In this document: positions 1 through 7,691 of the stretch, piece after piece
Numbering within the stretch: the first letter of the stretch is position 1
Layout of the letters: every line of letters starts with the position of its first letter
From: Sandaracinobacteroides sp041909755
Lineage (GTDB): Bacteria > Pseudomonadota > Alphaproteobacteria > Sphingomonadales > Sphingomonadaceae
Direction of reading: 5' to 3'
DNA: 29,771 bases
Assembly: GCF_041909755.1 (NCBI RefSeq)
Contig: NZ_JAYRCW010000021.1
Span: forward strand, 1-29,771
The notes under the pieces: generated by a model
Seen by the model: the letters and a program-made list of their open reading frames with translations, nothing else
Databases searched by the model: none
What the model was told of the DNA's origin: nothing
Program-made: the position numbers and the translations under genes

Positions 1-63
1 GGCGCACCAGGCCGCTTCCGCCGCCCGCATCTCGTTCGCGGTCAGGATCGGGCGCGGCTGCAC
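1..63 (-). CDS. nnr: Probable bifunctional NAD(P)H-hydrate repair enzyme, N-terminus only (partial)
   Basis: Only the first 21 codons are inside the window; the gene runs leftwards off the edge. From a GTG at 63 the frame reads VQPRPILTANEMRAAEAAWC. The ILTANEMRAAE stretch matches the opening of the YjeF N-terminal domain (NAD(P)HX epimerase), which in bacteria is often fused to the ADP-dependent NAD(P)HX dehydratase. The family repairs hydrated NADH and NADPH in the cytoplasm. The start lies 5 nt after the stop of the upstream gene on the same strand, so the two are probably cotranscribed. A CTG two codons earlier or the in-frame ATG at codon 12 are alternative starts. The call rests on about 11 residues. 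Confidence 0.55.
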   Translation of the reverse strand, partial: MQPRPILTANEMRAAEAAWCA

Positions 64-68
64 CGCCG

Positions 69-560
69 TCAGGCCGCCTTCTTCGCCTGCACCCGCTGCC
101 AATCGCGAGAGACGAGCTTCTCCTCGATGGCGGTGCGCGCCACCAGTTCGCCGTCGCGGATCCATTGCCAGGTCCGCGCCCGCTTCTTCCCGCAATCGGA
201 AATCTGGATCATTTCATAGACATAAAGCTCAGGATCGTCGACGCGCTGCCAGTAAAGCACCAGCGTCCGCCGGTTGTCGTCCATGGGCAGTTCCGTCGCC
301 CAGCCCCGGATCAGCGCATTGTCCCACCACAGCCGGCCATCCCGGAACGACGCGGGCAGGTCCATCCGCTGGGAGCGGCCATCGGCCCAGTCATAGATGT
401 TGGTCTGCACATAGGGATGCTCGCCGCCCTCCGGAAAGCAGCACAGCACCCGGCTGCGATGCTCGTCCACCAGCTTGCCCGCGCCATCATAATGGCGATA
501 GCTGCCGTCCCAAACGCCCTCATGTCTCGCCAGCCCCGCCAGCTGCTCTTTCAGAACCAT
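69..560 (-). CDS. DUF3598-like hypothetical protein, 163 aa
   Basis: A soluble protein of 163 residues without a signal peptide or membrane segment. The start at the ATG at 560 is supported by a full AGGAGG Shine-Dalgarno (complement of 571-576) 10 nt upstream; the frame stays open far beyond it by chance. Conserved-looking blocks are the N-terminal LARHEGVWDGSYRHYD, a central NIYDWADGR, LWWDNALIRGWA, and the C-terminal YVYEMIQISD followed by RARTWQWIRDGEL. Alternating short strands rich in Trp and Tyr fit a lipocalin-like or fatty-acid-binding-like barrel, and the pattern recalls DUF3598 proteins. No catalytic function can be assigned. It lies just upstream of the probable nnr gene on the same strand. 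Confidence 0.75.
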   Translation of the reverse strand: MVLKEQLAGLARHEGVWDGSYRHYDGAGKLVDEHRSRVLCCFPEGGEHPYVQTNIYDWADGRSQRMDLPASFRDGRLWWDNALIRGWATELPMDDNRRTLVLYWQRVDDPELYVYEMIQISDCGKKRARTWQWIRDGELVARTAIEEKLVSRDWQRVQAKKAA

Positions 561-623
561 CCGCCCCGTCCCTCCTGAACGGCGGTTTTCGGCCCTGCGG
601 CGGCCAAGCGCAAGCGCAGACAT

Positions 624-664
624 GCGAAAACGGCCGCGCGGATCGCTCCGCACGGCCGTTTTCG
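624..664 (-). terminator. Intrinsic terminator of rpmE
   Basis: A perfect 12-bp inverted repeat, CGAAAACGGCCG at 625-636 and CGGCCGTTTTCG at 653-664, encloses a 16-nt loop. Read on the minus strand the 3' arm ends in TTTTCG, so the uridines sit inside the stem. It begins 15 nt after the rpmE stop codon and separates rpmE from the DUF3598-like gene. The A/T ends could also make it work on the plus strand. Confidence 0.8.
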
Positions 665-679
665 GCAAGGCCCGAAGGC

Positions 680-910
680 TTACTTCTTCAGGCTGGTCAG
701 CCCGCCGAAGCGCTTGTTGAACTTGGCAACGCGCCCGCCGTCCTGCAGCTTCGCGGCGCCGCCGGTCCAGGCCGGGTGGCTCTTCGGATCGATGTCCAGC
801 GCCAGCGTGTCGCCTTCCTTGCCCCAGGTGGAGCGGGTTTCGAACACGGTGCCGTCCGTCATCTGCACCTTGATGGTGTGATAATCGGGGTGAATGCCAG
901 CCTTGGCCAT
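680..910 (-). CDS. rpmE: 50S ribosomal protein L31 (zinc-independent type)
   Basis: A 76-residue L31, a small protein of the large ribosomal subunit near the central protuberance that helps bridge the subunits. The start at the ATG at 910 gives MAKAGIHPDYHTIKV and is preceded by GAAGGA 9 nt upstream; longer in-frame extensions lack family similarity. Hallmarks are IHPDYHTI at the N-terminus, DPKSHPAWTG in the middle and GGRVAKFNKRFGGL at the C-terminus. There is no cysteine, so the four-Cys zinc site of the E. coli protein is absent. I recall cysteine-free L31 as common in alphaproteobacteria. The gene is monocistronic, with a strong terminator after it and a short hairpin in its leader (933-950). 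Confidence 0.96.
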   Translation of the reverse strand: MAKAGIHPDYHTIKVQMTDGTVFETRSTWGKEGDTLALDIDPKSHPAWTGGAAKLQDGGRVAKFNKRFGGLTSLKK

Positions 911-932
911 TTGCGAACGTCCTTCGTGAAAT

Positions 933-950
933 GGCTGGTTCCGACCAGCC
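933..950 (-). promoter_or_regulatory. Hairpin in the rpmE 5' leader
   Basis: GGCTGGT (933-939) and ACCAGCC (944-950) form a perfect 7-bp stem with a TCCG/CGGA loop, about 23 nt upstream of the rpmE start and just above its Shine-Dalgarno. It could be a ribosomal-protein leader or a simple 5' stabiliser. No promoter boxes could be assigned with confidence in the 148-nt gap to liuB. Confidence 0.4.
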
Positions 951-1058
951 GGGAAAGGCGGCGCGCATAGCGGCCCCACGCCCAAAAGGCAAGTTCAGCC
1001 GCCCGTCCATGCGCCCACAGGCTTTGCGAATGCAACGAAAGCCCTCTAACAGGCAGCC

Positions 1059-2639
1059 ATGCCAGTGATTGGAACCCAGGTGCCGTCGGGCGCCGAAAGC
1101 GATGCGAACCGGGCCCAGATGGCGGCGCTCGTCGCGGATCTGCGCGCGAAAGCTGCCGGAATCGCCCTCGGCGGCCCGGAATCCGCGCGGCAGCGCCATG
1201 TGGCGCGCGGCAAGCTGCTGCCCCGCGAACGGGTGGAGCGGCTGCTGGATCCCGGCACCGCCTTCCTCGAAATCGGCCAGTTCGCCGCACAGGATGTCTA
1301 TGGCGAGGATGTGCCGGCCGCCGGCCTGATCGCGGGCGTCGGGCAGGTCTCCGGCCGGCTGGCCATGATCGTCGCGAACGACGCCACTGTGAAGGGCGGC
1401 AGTTATTATCCGCTCAGTGTGAAGAAGCATCTGCGCGCGCAGGAGATTGCCGCGCAGAACCGGCTGCCCTGCATCTATCTCGTCGATTCGGGCGGCGCGA
1501 ACCTGCCCCGGCAGGACGAGGTATTCCCCGATCGCGAACATTTCGGCCGCATCTTCTTCAACCAGGCGAACATGTCGGCCGCCGGCATCGCCCAGGTGGC
1601 GGCCGTGATGGGCAGCTGCACGGCGGGCGGGGCCTATGTGCCCGCGATGGCCGATCAATCCATCATCGTCAGGAACCAGGGCACCATCTTCCTGGGCGGC
1701 CCGCCGCTGGTGAAGGCCGCCACCGGCGAGGAGGTGACGGCAGAGGATCTGGGCGGCGGCGACGTCCACGCGCGGCTGTCGGGCGTCGTCGATCATCTGG
1801 CAGAGGATGACGCCCATGCCCTGCAACTGGTGCGCGACGCGATCGCCACCGTGCCGCCGGGCGAGAGCCCTGCGCGCATCCCGGTCGATCCGCCGAAATT
1901 CCCGGCAGAGGATCTGCACGCGCTGGTGCCGGCAGACACCCGCCACCCCGTCGATGTCCACGAGATCATCGCCCGCCTTGTGGATGGCAGCCGCTTCGAC
2001 GAGTTCAAGCCGCTCTATGGCGCCACCCTCGTCACCGGCTTCGCCCATGTGGAGGGGCTGCCGGTGGGCATCATCGCCAACAACGGCATCCTGTTTTCGG
2101 AAAGCGCGCTGAAGGGCGCGCATTTCATCGAACTGTGCTGCCAGCGGAAGATTCCGCTGATCTTCCTGCAGAACATCTCCGGCTTCATGGTCGGCAAGGC
2201 TTACGAGAATGAGGGCATCGCCAAGCATGGCGCCAAGCTGGTGACGGCGGTGGCGACAGCCGGGGTGCCCAAGATCACCATCGTGATCGGCGGCAGCTTC
2301 GGCGCGGGCAATTACGGCATGTGCGGCCGCGCCTATTCCCCGCGCTTCCTGTGGATGTGGCCCAACGCCCGCATCAGCGTGATGGGCGGCGAACAGGCGG
2401 CCTCGGTCCTCGCCACGGTGAAATCCGGCGGCTTTTCCAATGCGAAAGAGGAGGAAGCCTTCAAGGCCCCCATCCGCGAGCAATATGAAAAGCAGGGCAA
2501 TCCCTATTACGCCAGCGCCCGCCTGTGGGACGATGGCATCATCGCGCCGGAAGACACCCGTGATGTCATCGCCCTCTCCCTCGCCGTGGCGCTGAACGCG
2601 CCCGGGCCCGAAACCCGCTTCGGCCTGTTCCGGATGTGA
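1059..2639 (+). CDS. liuB: Methylcrotonyl-CoA carboxylase, carboxyltransferase (beta) subunit
   Basis: A 526-residue carboxyltransferase subunit, the usual size for MCC beta (about 535). It moves CO2 from carboxybiotin on LiuD to 3-methylcrotonyl-CoA, giving 3-methylglutaconyl-CoA in leucine catabolism, in the cytosol. The N-terminus has the acyl-CoA carboxyltransferase pattern ARQRHVARGKLLPRERVERLLDPG; later come YLVDSGGANLP, the GSCTAGGAYVPAMAD oxyanion-hole segment (from residue 185) and GGSFGAGNYGMCGRAYSPRF (from residue 411). Propionyl- or acetyl-CoA carboxylase beta subunits are related, but the neighbouring isovaleryl-CoA dehydrogenase and methylglutaconyl-CoA hydratase decide for MCC. 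The ATG at 1059 follows a weak AGG at 1051-1053. First gene of the liu operon, divergent from rpmE. Confidence 0.95.
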   Translation: MPVIGTQVPSGAESDANRAQMAALVADLRAKAAGIALGGPESARQRHVARGKLLPRERVERLLDPGTAFLEIGQFAAQDVYGEDVPAAGLIAGVGQVSGRLAMIVANDATVKGGSYYPLSVKKHLRAQEIAAQNRLPCIYLVDSGGANLPRQDEVFPDREHFGRIFFNQANMSAAGIAQVAAVMGSCTAGGAYVPAMADQSIIVRNQGTIFLGGPPLVKAATGEEVTAEDLGGGDVHARLSGVVDHLAEDDAHALQLVRDAIATVPPGESPARIPVDPPKFPAEDLHALVPADTRHPVDVHEIIARLVDGSRFDEFKPLYGATLVTGFAHVEGLPVGIIANNGILFSESALKGAHFIELCCQRKIPLIFLQNISGFMVGKAYENEGIAKHGAKLVTAVATAGVPKITIVIGGSFGAGNYGMCGRAYSPRFLWMWPNARISVMGGEQAASVLATVKSGGFSNAKEEEAFKAPIREQYEKQGNPYYASARLWDDGIIAPEDTRDVIALSLAVALNAPGPETRFGLFRM

Positions 2640-3412
2640 CCATGCTGAAGGTCTCGACCGATACCGAGGGCCTCGCCCGCGTCACCCTCGACCGGCCGGA
2701 GAAGCACAATGCCTTCACCGCCGAGACGATCCTCGAACTGACGCACGCCTTCACCGCGCTGGGGCAGCAGGCAGCCGTGCGTGCCATCCTGCTCGCCGGC
2801 AACGGCCCCAGCTTCTCGGCCGGCGCCGACGCCGGCTGGATGCGGGCGCAGGCAAGCGCCGGCGACGAGGCGAACCGCGCCGATGCGATGCGCCTGTCCG
2901 ACATGCTGGCGACGCTCAACGACTGCCCGAAGCCCGTGATCGCCATCGTCCATGGCAAGGCCTTTGGCGGCGGCGTCGGGCTCGCCGCCTGCGCGGACAT
3001 GGTCGTCGCAACCCCCGACGCCGAGTTCCGCCTGTCCGAGGTGCGCCTTGGGCTGACGCCCGCCACCATCTCCCCCTTCGTGGTCGCCAAGATCGGCGCC
3101 GCCCACGCCCGCCGCTATTTCCTGACGGCCGAGAGCTTCGGCGCGGAGGACGCACGCGCGATGGGGCTGGTGCAGGCCGTCAGCGACACCCCCGAAGAGG
3201 TCGCGCAGGGCTGGTTCCGCAATCTGCTGCTCGGGGCGCCGGGCGCCATCGCCGATGCCAAGGCTCTCGTCCGCGACGTCGCCGGCCAGACCATCAGCTA
3301 TTCCCTGCGCGCCGACACCGCCGAGCGGATCGCCGCCCGCCGCGCCGACGCCGAAGGCCGCGAAGGTCTCGCCGCCTTCCTCGAGAAACGGAAACCGAAA
3401 TGGTCCGCCTGA
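2636..3412 (+). CDS. liuC: Methylglutaconyl-CoA hydratase (crotonase family)
   Basis: A 258-residue enoyl-CoA hydratase/isomerase-family protein. In this operon it should hydrate 3-methylglutaconyl-CoA to 3-hydroxy-3-methylglutaryl-CoA. Visible motifs are TLDRPEKHNAF near residue 20, the oxyanion segment FSAGADAGWM, AFGGGVGLAACADMVVA and RLSEVRLGLTPATISPFV. Glu135 in LSEVRLGL matches the second catalytic Glu of crotonase; the first (GGGxELA in the rat enzyme) is replaced by GGGVGLA, which to my knowledge is usual in bacterial LiuC. The GTG at 2636 overlaps the liuB stop as GTGA, implying translational coupling; an ATG two codons on (2642) is the alternative start. The last 13 nt overlap the next gene. 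Confidence 0.9.
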   Translation: MTMLKVSTDTEGLARVTLDRPEKHNAFTAETILELTHAFTALGQQAAVRAILLAGNGPSFSAGADAGWMRAQASAGDEANRADAMRLSDMLATLNDCPKPVIAIVHGKAFGGGVGLAACADMVVATPDAEFRLSEVRLGLTPATISPFVVAKIGAAHARRYFLTAESFGAEDARAMGLVQAVSDTPEEVAQGWFRNLLLGAPGAIADAKALVRDVAGQTISYSLRADTAERIAARRADAEGREGLAAFLEKRKPKWSA

Positions 3413-3861
3413 TCACGACCGTCGCCCTCCTTGCCGCTGCTCCTGTCGCGGCTCAGCCTGCCGACGCCGAACACGTCGCACTGCTGAACACCGTCGATGC
3501 GGCCTTGGCCGCCATCAGCGCGCAGGACGATGTCGCGCTTGCGGCCCTCCTGCTGCCGGGCGCCGTCTTCTACCGCGAATCGATCGGCGACGACGGCAAG
3601 CCGCGCACGAGCGTCATCCCCTTGCCTGCGATGCTGGAGCGCATGAAAGGGCCGAAGCGGGGCCTGAGCGAAGTCCGCACGGGAGCTCCAACCATCCTCG
3701 TCCGAACCGGACTCGCGCAGGTCTGGACCCCTTACAGCTTCGATATCGCCGGCAAGCGTTCCCACTGCGGAGTCGACAGCATCAGCCTGCTGAAGGTGGA
3801 CGGCGCCTGGCGCATTGCCAGCTTCGGCTGGACCGCTGAACCCGAAGGCTGCACCAAATGA
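3400..3861 (+). CDS. Secreted NTF2/SnoaL-like protein embedded in the liu operon
   Basis: A 153-residue protein with a signal peptide: Met-Val-Arg, then a hydrophobic stretch LITTVALLAAAPVAAQ, with cleavage expected after AAAPVAAQ or nearby. The mature part looks like an NTF2-like (DUF4440/SnoaL) fold: helix LLNTVDAALAAISAQDDVALAALL, then AVFYRES, and a C-terminal strand pattern SISLLKVDGAWRIASFGW. Two cysteines (CGVDS and EGCTK) could pair in the periplasm. It overlaps liuC by 13 nt and liuD by an ATGA, so it is certainly part of the operon. The other liu products are cytosolic, so an exported partner is unexpected. Substrate and role are unknown. Confidence 0.85.
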   Translation: MVRLITTVALLAAAPVAAQPADAEHVALLNTVDAALAAISAQDDVALAALLLPGAVFYRESIGDDGKPRTSVIPLPAMLERMKGPKRGLSEVRTGAPTILVRTGLAQVWTPYSFDIAGKRSHCGVDSISLLKVDGAWRIASFGWTAEPEGCTK

Positions 3862-5777
3862 AAAAACTGCTGATCGCCAACCGGGGCGAGATCGCCTGCC
3901 GGATCATCCGCACCGCGCGGCGCATGGGCATCGCCACCGTCGCCGTCTATTCCGAGGCCGATGCCCATGCCCCGCATGTGGCGGCGGCAGACGAAGCCGT
4001 GCTGATCGGCCCGGCGCCCGCGCGCGAATCCTATTTGCTGCCCGAAAGGATTCTGGACGCCGCACGGACGACCGGCGCGGACGCCATCCACCCCGGATAT
4101 GGCTTCCTCAGCGAAAACGCCGATTTCGCGGAAGCCGTCCGCAAGGCGGGCCTCACCTTCGTCGGCCCCTCGGATCAGGCCATCCGCGTGATGGGCCTGA
4201 AAGACAGCGCGAAAACCAAGATGAAGGCGGCCGGCGTGCCCGTCACGCCCGGCTACATGGGCGATGACCAGTCGCTGCCGCGCCTCGAACGCATGGCCGA
4301 GATGATCGGCTATCCGCTGCTCATCAAGGCGGTCGCGGGCGGCGGCGGCAAGGGCATGCGCCCCGTCAACGCCAAGGCAGAGTTCACCGAAGCGCTGCTG
4401 GCCGCCAAGCGCGAGGCGGCCGCCGCCTTCGGCAATGATGGCGTGATGCTGGAAAAGCTGATCGCCCGGCCCCGGCACGTGGAAGTACAGATCTTCGGCG
4501 ACCGGCACGGCAATGTCGTCCACCTGTTCGAGCGGGACTGTTCGCTGCAGCGCCGCCACCAGAAGGTGATCGAGGAAGCCCCCGCGCCCGGCCTGTCGGA
4601 TGAACTGCGCCATGTGCTGGGCATCGCCGCCGTCACCGCGGGCCACGCCATCGGCTATGAAAATGCCGGCACCGTGGAGTTCATCCTGGACATGGATGAC
4701 CGCGACGAGAATGGCGACCCGAAATTCTACTTCATGGAAATGAACACCCGCCTCCAGGTGGAGCATCCCGTGACGGAAGCGATCACCGGGCAGGATCTGG
4801 TGGAATGGCAGATCCGCGTGGCGCGGGGTGAAATGCTGCCGCTGATGCAGGACGCGATCGAATGCCACGGCCATGCGGTGGAAGCGCGCCTCTATGCCGA
4901 AAACCCGGACAAGGGCTTCCTTCCCTCCACCGGCACGCTCAGCCGCCTCGTCTTCGGGGATGGCGCGCGGATCGACACCGGCGTGCAGCAGGGCGGCGAA
5001 GTGACCGTCCATTATGATCCGATGATCGCCAAGGTCATCACCCACGCCCCCACCCGGGAAGAGGCGCTGGCAAGGCTGGTCGCCGCGCTCGATCGAACCC
5101 AGGTGGAGGGCGTCACCACGAACCGGGGCTTCCTCGCCCGCCTCGCTGCCCACCCCGCCTTCATCGCGGGCGAGGTGGACACGGGGTTCATCGCCACGCA
5201 CGAGGCGAGCCTGTTCGAAACGGAGGCGCCGCCCCCGGCCGTCGTCGCGGCGGCCGCCGCCGCCCGCCCCGCCGCCTCGCCCGAAGGCCCGTTCGCCCGC
5301 CCCTTCCGCCTGAACCTGCCGCCCGTCAGCCCGTCCGCGCTCTGGGCAGAGGATGGCACGGAATATCGCTATGCCGCCGGGCCTGACGGCATCCGGCTGG
5401 ATGGCGAGCTGCAGATGCCCAGCCGCCAGGCCGCCATCGTCCCCATCGAAGGCGGCGTCGAAGCCCGGCTGAAGGGGCAAACCTGGCGCTTCCTGGCGGA
5501 AAACCCGGCCTGGGCAGGCCACAGCGCGGCCGGCCCGTCCGACGGCCAGATCGTCGCCCCCATGCCGGGCAAGCTCATCGGCCTGTTCGTCAAGGCCGGA
5601 GACAGTGTCCGCGCCGGCGACCGGCTCGCCGTGCTGGAGGCGATGAAGATGGAACACAGGCTGACAGCCCCGTTCGACGGCACCGTCGAACTCGTCTCCG
5701 CCACAGCCGGCACCCAGGTCGCGGAAGGGGCGCTGCTCGTCACCCTCGTCCACGCCGAACAGGAACCAAGGCCATGA
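3858..5777 (+). CDS. liuD: Methylcrotonyl-CoA carboxylase, biotin-containing (alpha) subunit
   Basis: A 639-residue biotin carboxylase plus biotin carrier protein, a little shorter than typical MCC alpha (about 655-670). The biotin carboxylase half begins KKLLIANRGEIACRIIRTARRMG and carries HPGYGFLSENADFAE, the ATP-grasp loop AVAGGGGKGMR and EMNTRLQVEHPVTE. A proline/alanine-rich linker (about residues 455-475) leads to the BT-like region and the carrier domain, with the biotinylation motif VLEAMKMEH; the target Lys is residue 597. It carboxylates its own biotin with ATP and bicarbonate and hands the CO2 to LiuB. Start ATG overlaps the preceding stop (ATGA), and its own stop overlaps the liuA start in the same way. 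Confidence 0.96.
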   Translation: MKKLLIANRGEIACRIIRTARRMGIATVAVYSEADAHAPHVAAADEAVLIGPAPARESYLLPERILDAARTTGADAIHPGYGFLSENADFAEAVRKAGLTFVGPSDQAIRVMGLKDSAKTKMKAAGVPVTPGYMGDDQSLPRLERMAEMIGYPLLIKAVAGGGGKGMRPVNAKAEFTEALLAAKREAAAAFGNDGVMLEKLIARPRHVEVQIFGDRHGNVVHLFERDCSLQRRHQKVIEEAPAPGLSDELRHVLGIAAVTAGHAIGYENAGTVEFILDMDDRDENGDPKFYFMEMNTRLQVEHPVTEAITGQDLVEWQIRVARGEMLPLMQDAIECHGHAVEARLYAENPDKGFLPSTGTLSRLVFGDGARIDTGVQQGGEVTVHYDPMIAKVITHAPTREEALARLVAALDRTQVEGVTTNRGFLARLAAHPAFIAGEVDTGFIATHEASLFETEAPPPAVVAAAAAARPAASPEGPFARPFRLNLPPVSPSALWAEDGTEYRYAAGPDGIRLDGELQMPSRQAAIVPIEGGVEARLKGQTWRFLAENPAWAGHSAAGPSDGQIVAPMPGKLIGLFVKAGDSVRAGDRLAVLEAMKMEHRLTAPFDGTVELVSATAGTQVAEGALLVTLVHAEQEPRP

Positions 5778-6937
5778 CCATTCCCATGCTCCGCTTCAAC
5801 CACGGCCCGGAAATGGAGATGCTGCGCGACAGCGTCCGGGCCTTTGCCGAAGCCGAAATCGCGCCCCGCGCAGACGAGATCGACCGCACCAACACATTCC
5901 CGCGCGATCTCTGGCCAAAGCTGGGGGCGCTTGGCCTGCATGGCATCACCGTGAAGGAAGCCGACGGCGGCGCCGGGCTCGGCTATCTCGCCCATGTGAT
6001 CGCGGTGGAGGAAATCAGCCGCGCCTCGGCCTCGGTCGCCCTGTCCTACGGGGCGCATTCAAACCTCTGCATCAACCAGATCGCCCGCTGGGGCACCGCC
6101 GAACAGAAGGCCCGCTACCTGCCGAAGCTGATCTCCGGCGATCATGTCGGCAGCCTCGCCATGTCGGAACCCGGCGCGGGCTCCGACGTCGTCTCCATGC
6201 GGCTACGGGCGGAAAAGCGGAACGACCGCTTCGTGCTGAACGGCAACAAGTTCTGGATCACCAACGGCCCCCACGCCGACACGCTGGTGGTCTATGGCAA
6301 GACAGACCCCGAGGCCGGTCCGCGCGGCATCACCGCCTTCCTGATCGAGCGCGGCATGCAGGGCTTCTCCACCGCGCAAAAGCTCGACAAGCTGGGCATG
6401 CGCGGCTCCGACACCTGCGAACTGATCTTCGAGGATTGCGAAGTCCCGTTCGAGAATGTGCTGGGCGAGGAAGGCCGGGGCGCGCAGGTGCTGATGTCCG
6501 GCCTCGATTACGAGCGTGTCGTGCTGTGCGGCGGCCCGCTGGGCATCATGCAGGCCGCGCTCGACCTCGTCGTCCCCTATGTCCACGACAGGAAGCAGTT
6601 CGGCCAGCCCATCGGCCAGTTCCAGCTGATGCAGGGCAAGCTCGCGGACATGTATGTCGCCCTCAGCACGTCGCGCGCCTATGTCTATGCCGTGGCGGAG
6701 GCCTGCGACCGGGGGGAAACCGCCCGCAAGGACGCCGCCGGCGCAATCCTCTATGCCGCCGAAAAGGCCACCTGGATGGCGCTGGAGGCAATCCAGGCGC
6801 TGGGCGGCAACGGCTATATCAATGATTATCCGGCCGGCCGCCTGCTTCGCGACGCGAAGCTGTACGAGATCGGTGCGGGCACGTCCGAAATCCGCCGCTA
6901 CCTGATCGGGCGCGAACTGTTCGAGGAAACCGCCTGA
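5774..6937 (+). CDS. liuA: Isovaleryl-CoA dehydrogenase
   Basis: A 387-residue acyl-CoA dehydrogenase that oxidises isovaleryl-CoA to 3-methylcrotonyl-CoA with FAD, passing electrons to ETF. The N-terminal helical domain is followed by SLAMSEPGAGSDVVSMR (FAD/substrate loop) and NGNKFWITNGPHADTLVVY, then LDKLGMRGSDTCELIFEDCEVP. The catalytic base of isovaleryl-CoA dehydrogenases lies in the mid helix rather than near the C-terminus; here Glu247 in GLDYERVVLCGGPLG fills that place, which separates it from short-chain enzymes. The C-terminus carries ALGGNGYINDYPAGRLLRDAKLYEIGAGTSEIRR in consecutive motifs. The start overlaps the liuD stop (ATGA). It supplies the substrate for the LiuB/LiuD carboxylase encoded upstream. 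Confidence 0.95.
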   Translation: MTIPMLRFNHGPEMEMLRDSVRAFAEAEIAPRADEIDRTNTFPRDLWPKLGALGLHGITVKEADGGAGLGYLAHVIAVEEISRASASVALSYGAHSNLCINQIARWGTAEQKARYLPKLISGDHVGSLAMSEPGAGSDVVSMRLRAEKRNDRFVLNGNKFWITNGPHADTLVVYGKTDPEAGPRGITAFLIERGMQGFSTAQKLDKLGMRGSDTCELIFEDCEVPFENVLGEEGRGAQVLMSGLDYERVVLCGGPLGIMQAALDLVVPYVHDRKQFGQPIGQFQLMQGKLADMYVALSTSRAYVYAVAEACDRGETARKDAAGAILYAAEKATWMALEAIQALGGNGYINDYPAGRLLRDAKLYEIGAGTSEIRRYLIGRELFEETA

Positions 6938-7452
6938 CCCGCGCGCCGCGCATCCTGGGCGCCATCCTGGCCGGCGGCGAGGCAAGCCGCTTCGGCAGCG
7001 ACAAGGCGCTGGCCCTGCACAGGGGCAAGCCGCTGCTGGCCCATGTGACCGACGCGCTCGCCCCGCAGACGGCGGGTCTCGTGCTGTGCGGGCGAAGCTG
7101 GAACGGCCTGCCGGGCCTGCCGGATCATCCCGCCCCCGGTCTCGGCCCGGTCGGCGGGCTTTGCGCTGCATTGCAGCACGGGCATAGCCATGGATTCGAC
7201 GCCGTCCTGCTCGCGCCCTGTGACCTGCTGGGAATTCCGCCCGACACGGCCGCCCGGCTCGCCCCGGCGCCAGCTGTCGCCCAGGATCAATGGCTGCTCG
7301 GCCTGTGGCCAGTCGGTCTTTTCGAAGAGATTGAGGCAGTTGCCCTGACAGAAGGCGCCGTATCGATCCGCCGCCTGGCCGGATTGCTTGGCGCCCGGCA
7401 CGTGCCACTGCCCAACCTGCGAAACATCAACCGGCCGGCCGACCTCGGCTGA
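6934..7452 (+). CDS. mobA: MobA-like molybdenum cofactor guanylyltransferase (CTG start)
   Basis: A 172-residue nucleotidyltransferase when started at the CTG at 6934. The frame reads LTRAPRILGAILAGGEAS then RFGSDKALALHRGKPLLAHV, containing the signature LAGGxxSRFGxDKAL, which binds the nucleotide. Further on come GLGPVGGLCAAL and LAPCDLLGIP, matching the LGPLAGL and CDxP regions of MobA. The family attaches GMP to molybdopterin. No ATG, GTG or TTG is in frame between the upstream stop (6823) and the signature; a GTG at 7045 would remove the catalytic loop. GAGGA at 6923-6927 sits 6 nt before the CTG, which overlaps the liuA stop as CTGA. A bit short for MobA (about 190), so a relative such as MocA is possible. 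Confidence 0.8.
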   Translation: MTRAPRILGAILAGGEASRFGSDKALALHRGKPLLAHVTDALAPQTAGLVLCGRSWNGLPGLPDHPAPGLGPVGGLCAALQHGHSHGFDAVLLAPCDLLGIPPDTAARLAPAPAVAQDQWLLGLWPVGLFEEIEAVALTEGAVSIRRLAGLLGARHVPLPNLRNINRPADLG

Positions 7453-7536
7453 TTCAACCCGTCAGGCGCACTTTTTGTCGCTTTCCTGCAAGTGACTGTC
7501 ACGCGGTTGCGGTATATGCTGCGTTGCAACACAAGC

Positions 7537-7542
7537 GAAGGA
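7537..7542 (+). promoter_or_regulatory. Ribosome binding site of the 42-aa ORF
   Basis: GAAGGA lies 8 nt before the GTG at 7551 and decides the start of the small ORF. Upstream, TATATG at 7513-7518 could be a -10 box with a poor -35 (GTGACT at 7492-7497, 15-nt spacing). The 98 nt between mobA and the GTG are richer in A/T than their surroundings, in keeping with a promoter region. Confidence 0.55.
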
Positions 7543-7550
7543 CTCGAGTC

Positions 7551-7679
7551 GTGCTGGACACTATTGACGCACTCGCTGCCCTGATCATGACACCAAGCGG
7601 CATCACCGCAATCGGCATCGCGACGGCGGGCATCCTCCTCGTCCGCCGCGGCAGCAACAAGCCGAAGCGCACGGACTGA
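7551..7679 (+). CDS. Unrecognised small single-span membrane protein, 42 aa
   Basis: A 42-codon ORF from GTG at 7551 to TGA at 7677-7679. The product begins MLDTIDALAALIMTPSG and has one hydrophobic segment (about residues 15-31, GITAIGIATAGILLV) followed by a positively charged tail RRGSNKPKRTD, so an N-out/C-in single-span topology is likely by the positive-inside rule. It has a good Shine-Dalgarno, a possible -10 box upstream and two short hairpins downstream, which argues for a real, separately transcribed gene. I do not recognise a family. A small membrane regulator or a type I toxin-like peptide would fit the shape, but nothing in the sequence shows either. Confidence 0.55.
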   Translation: MLDTIDALAALIMTPSGITAIGIATAGILLVRRGSNKPKRTD

Positions 7680-7691
7680 TCCGAAGGGGAT

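Noticed and set aside
1024..1050. TTGCGA and TCTAAC as a promoter that would make liuB nearly leaderless
   Set aside because: Spacing of 15 nt is short and both boxes are poor; transcript mapping would be needed.
69..2483. An 804-codon minus-strand frame ending in the DUF3598-like protein
   Set aside because: Only the last 163 codons have a ribosome binding site and protein-like composition; the rest is antisense to liuB and overlaps rpmE.
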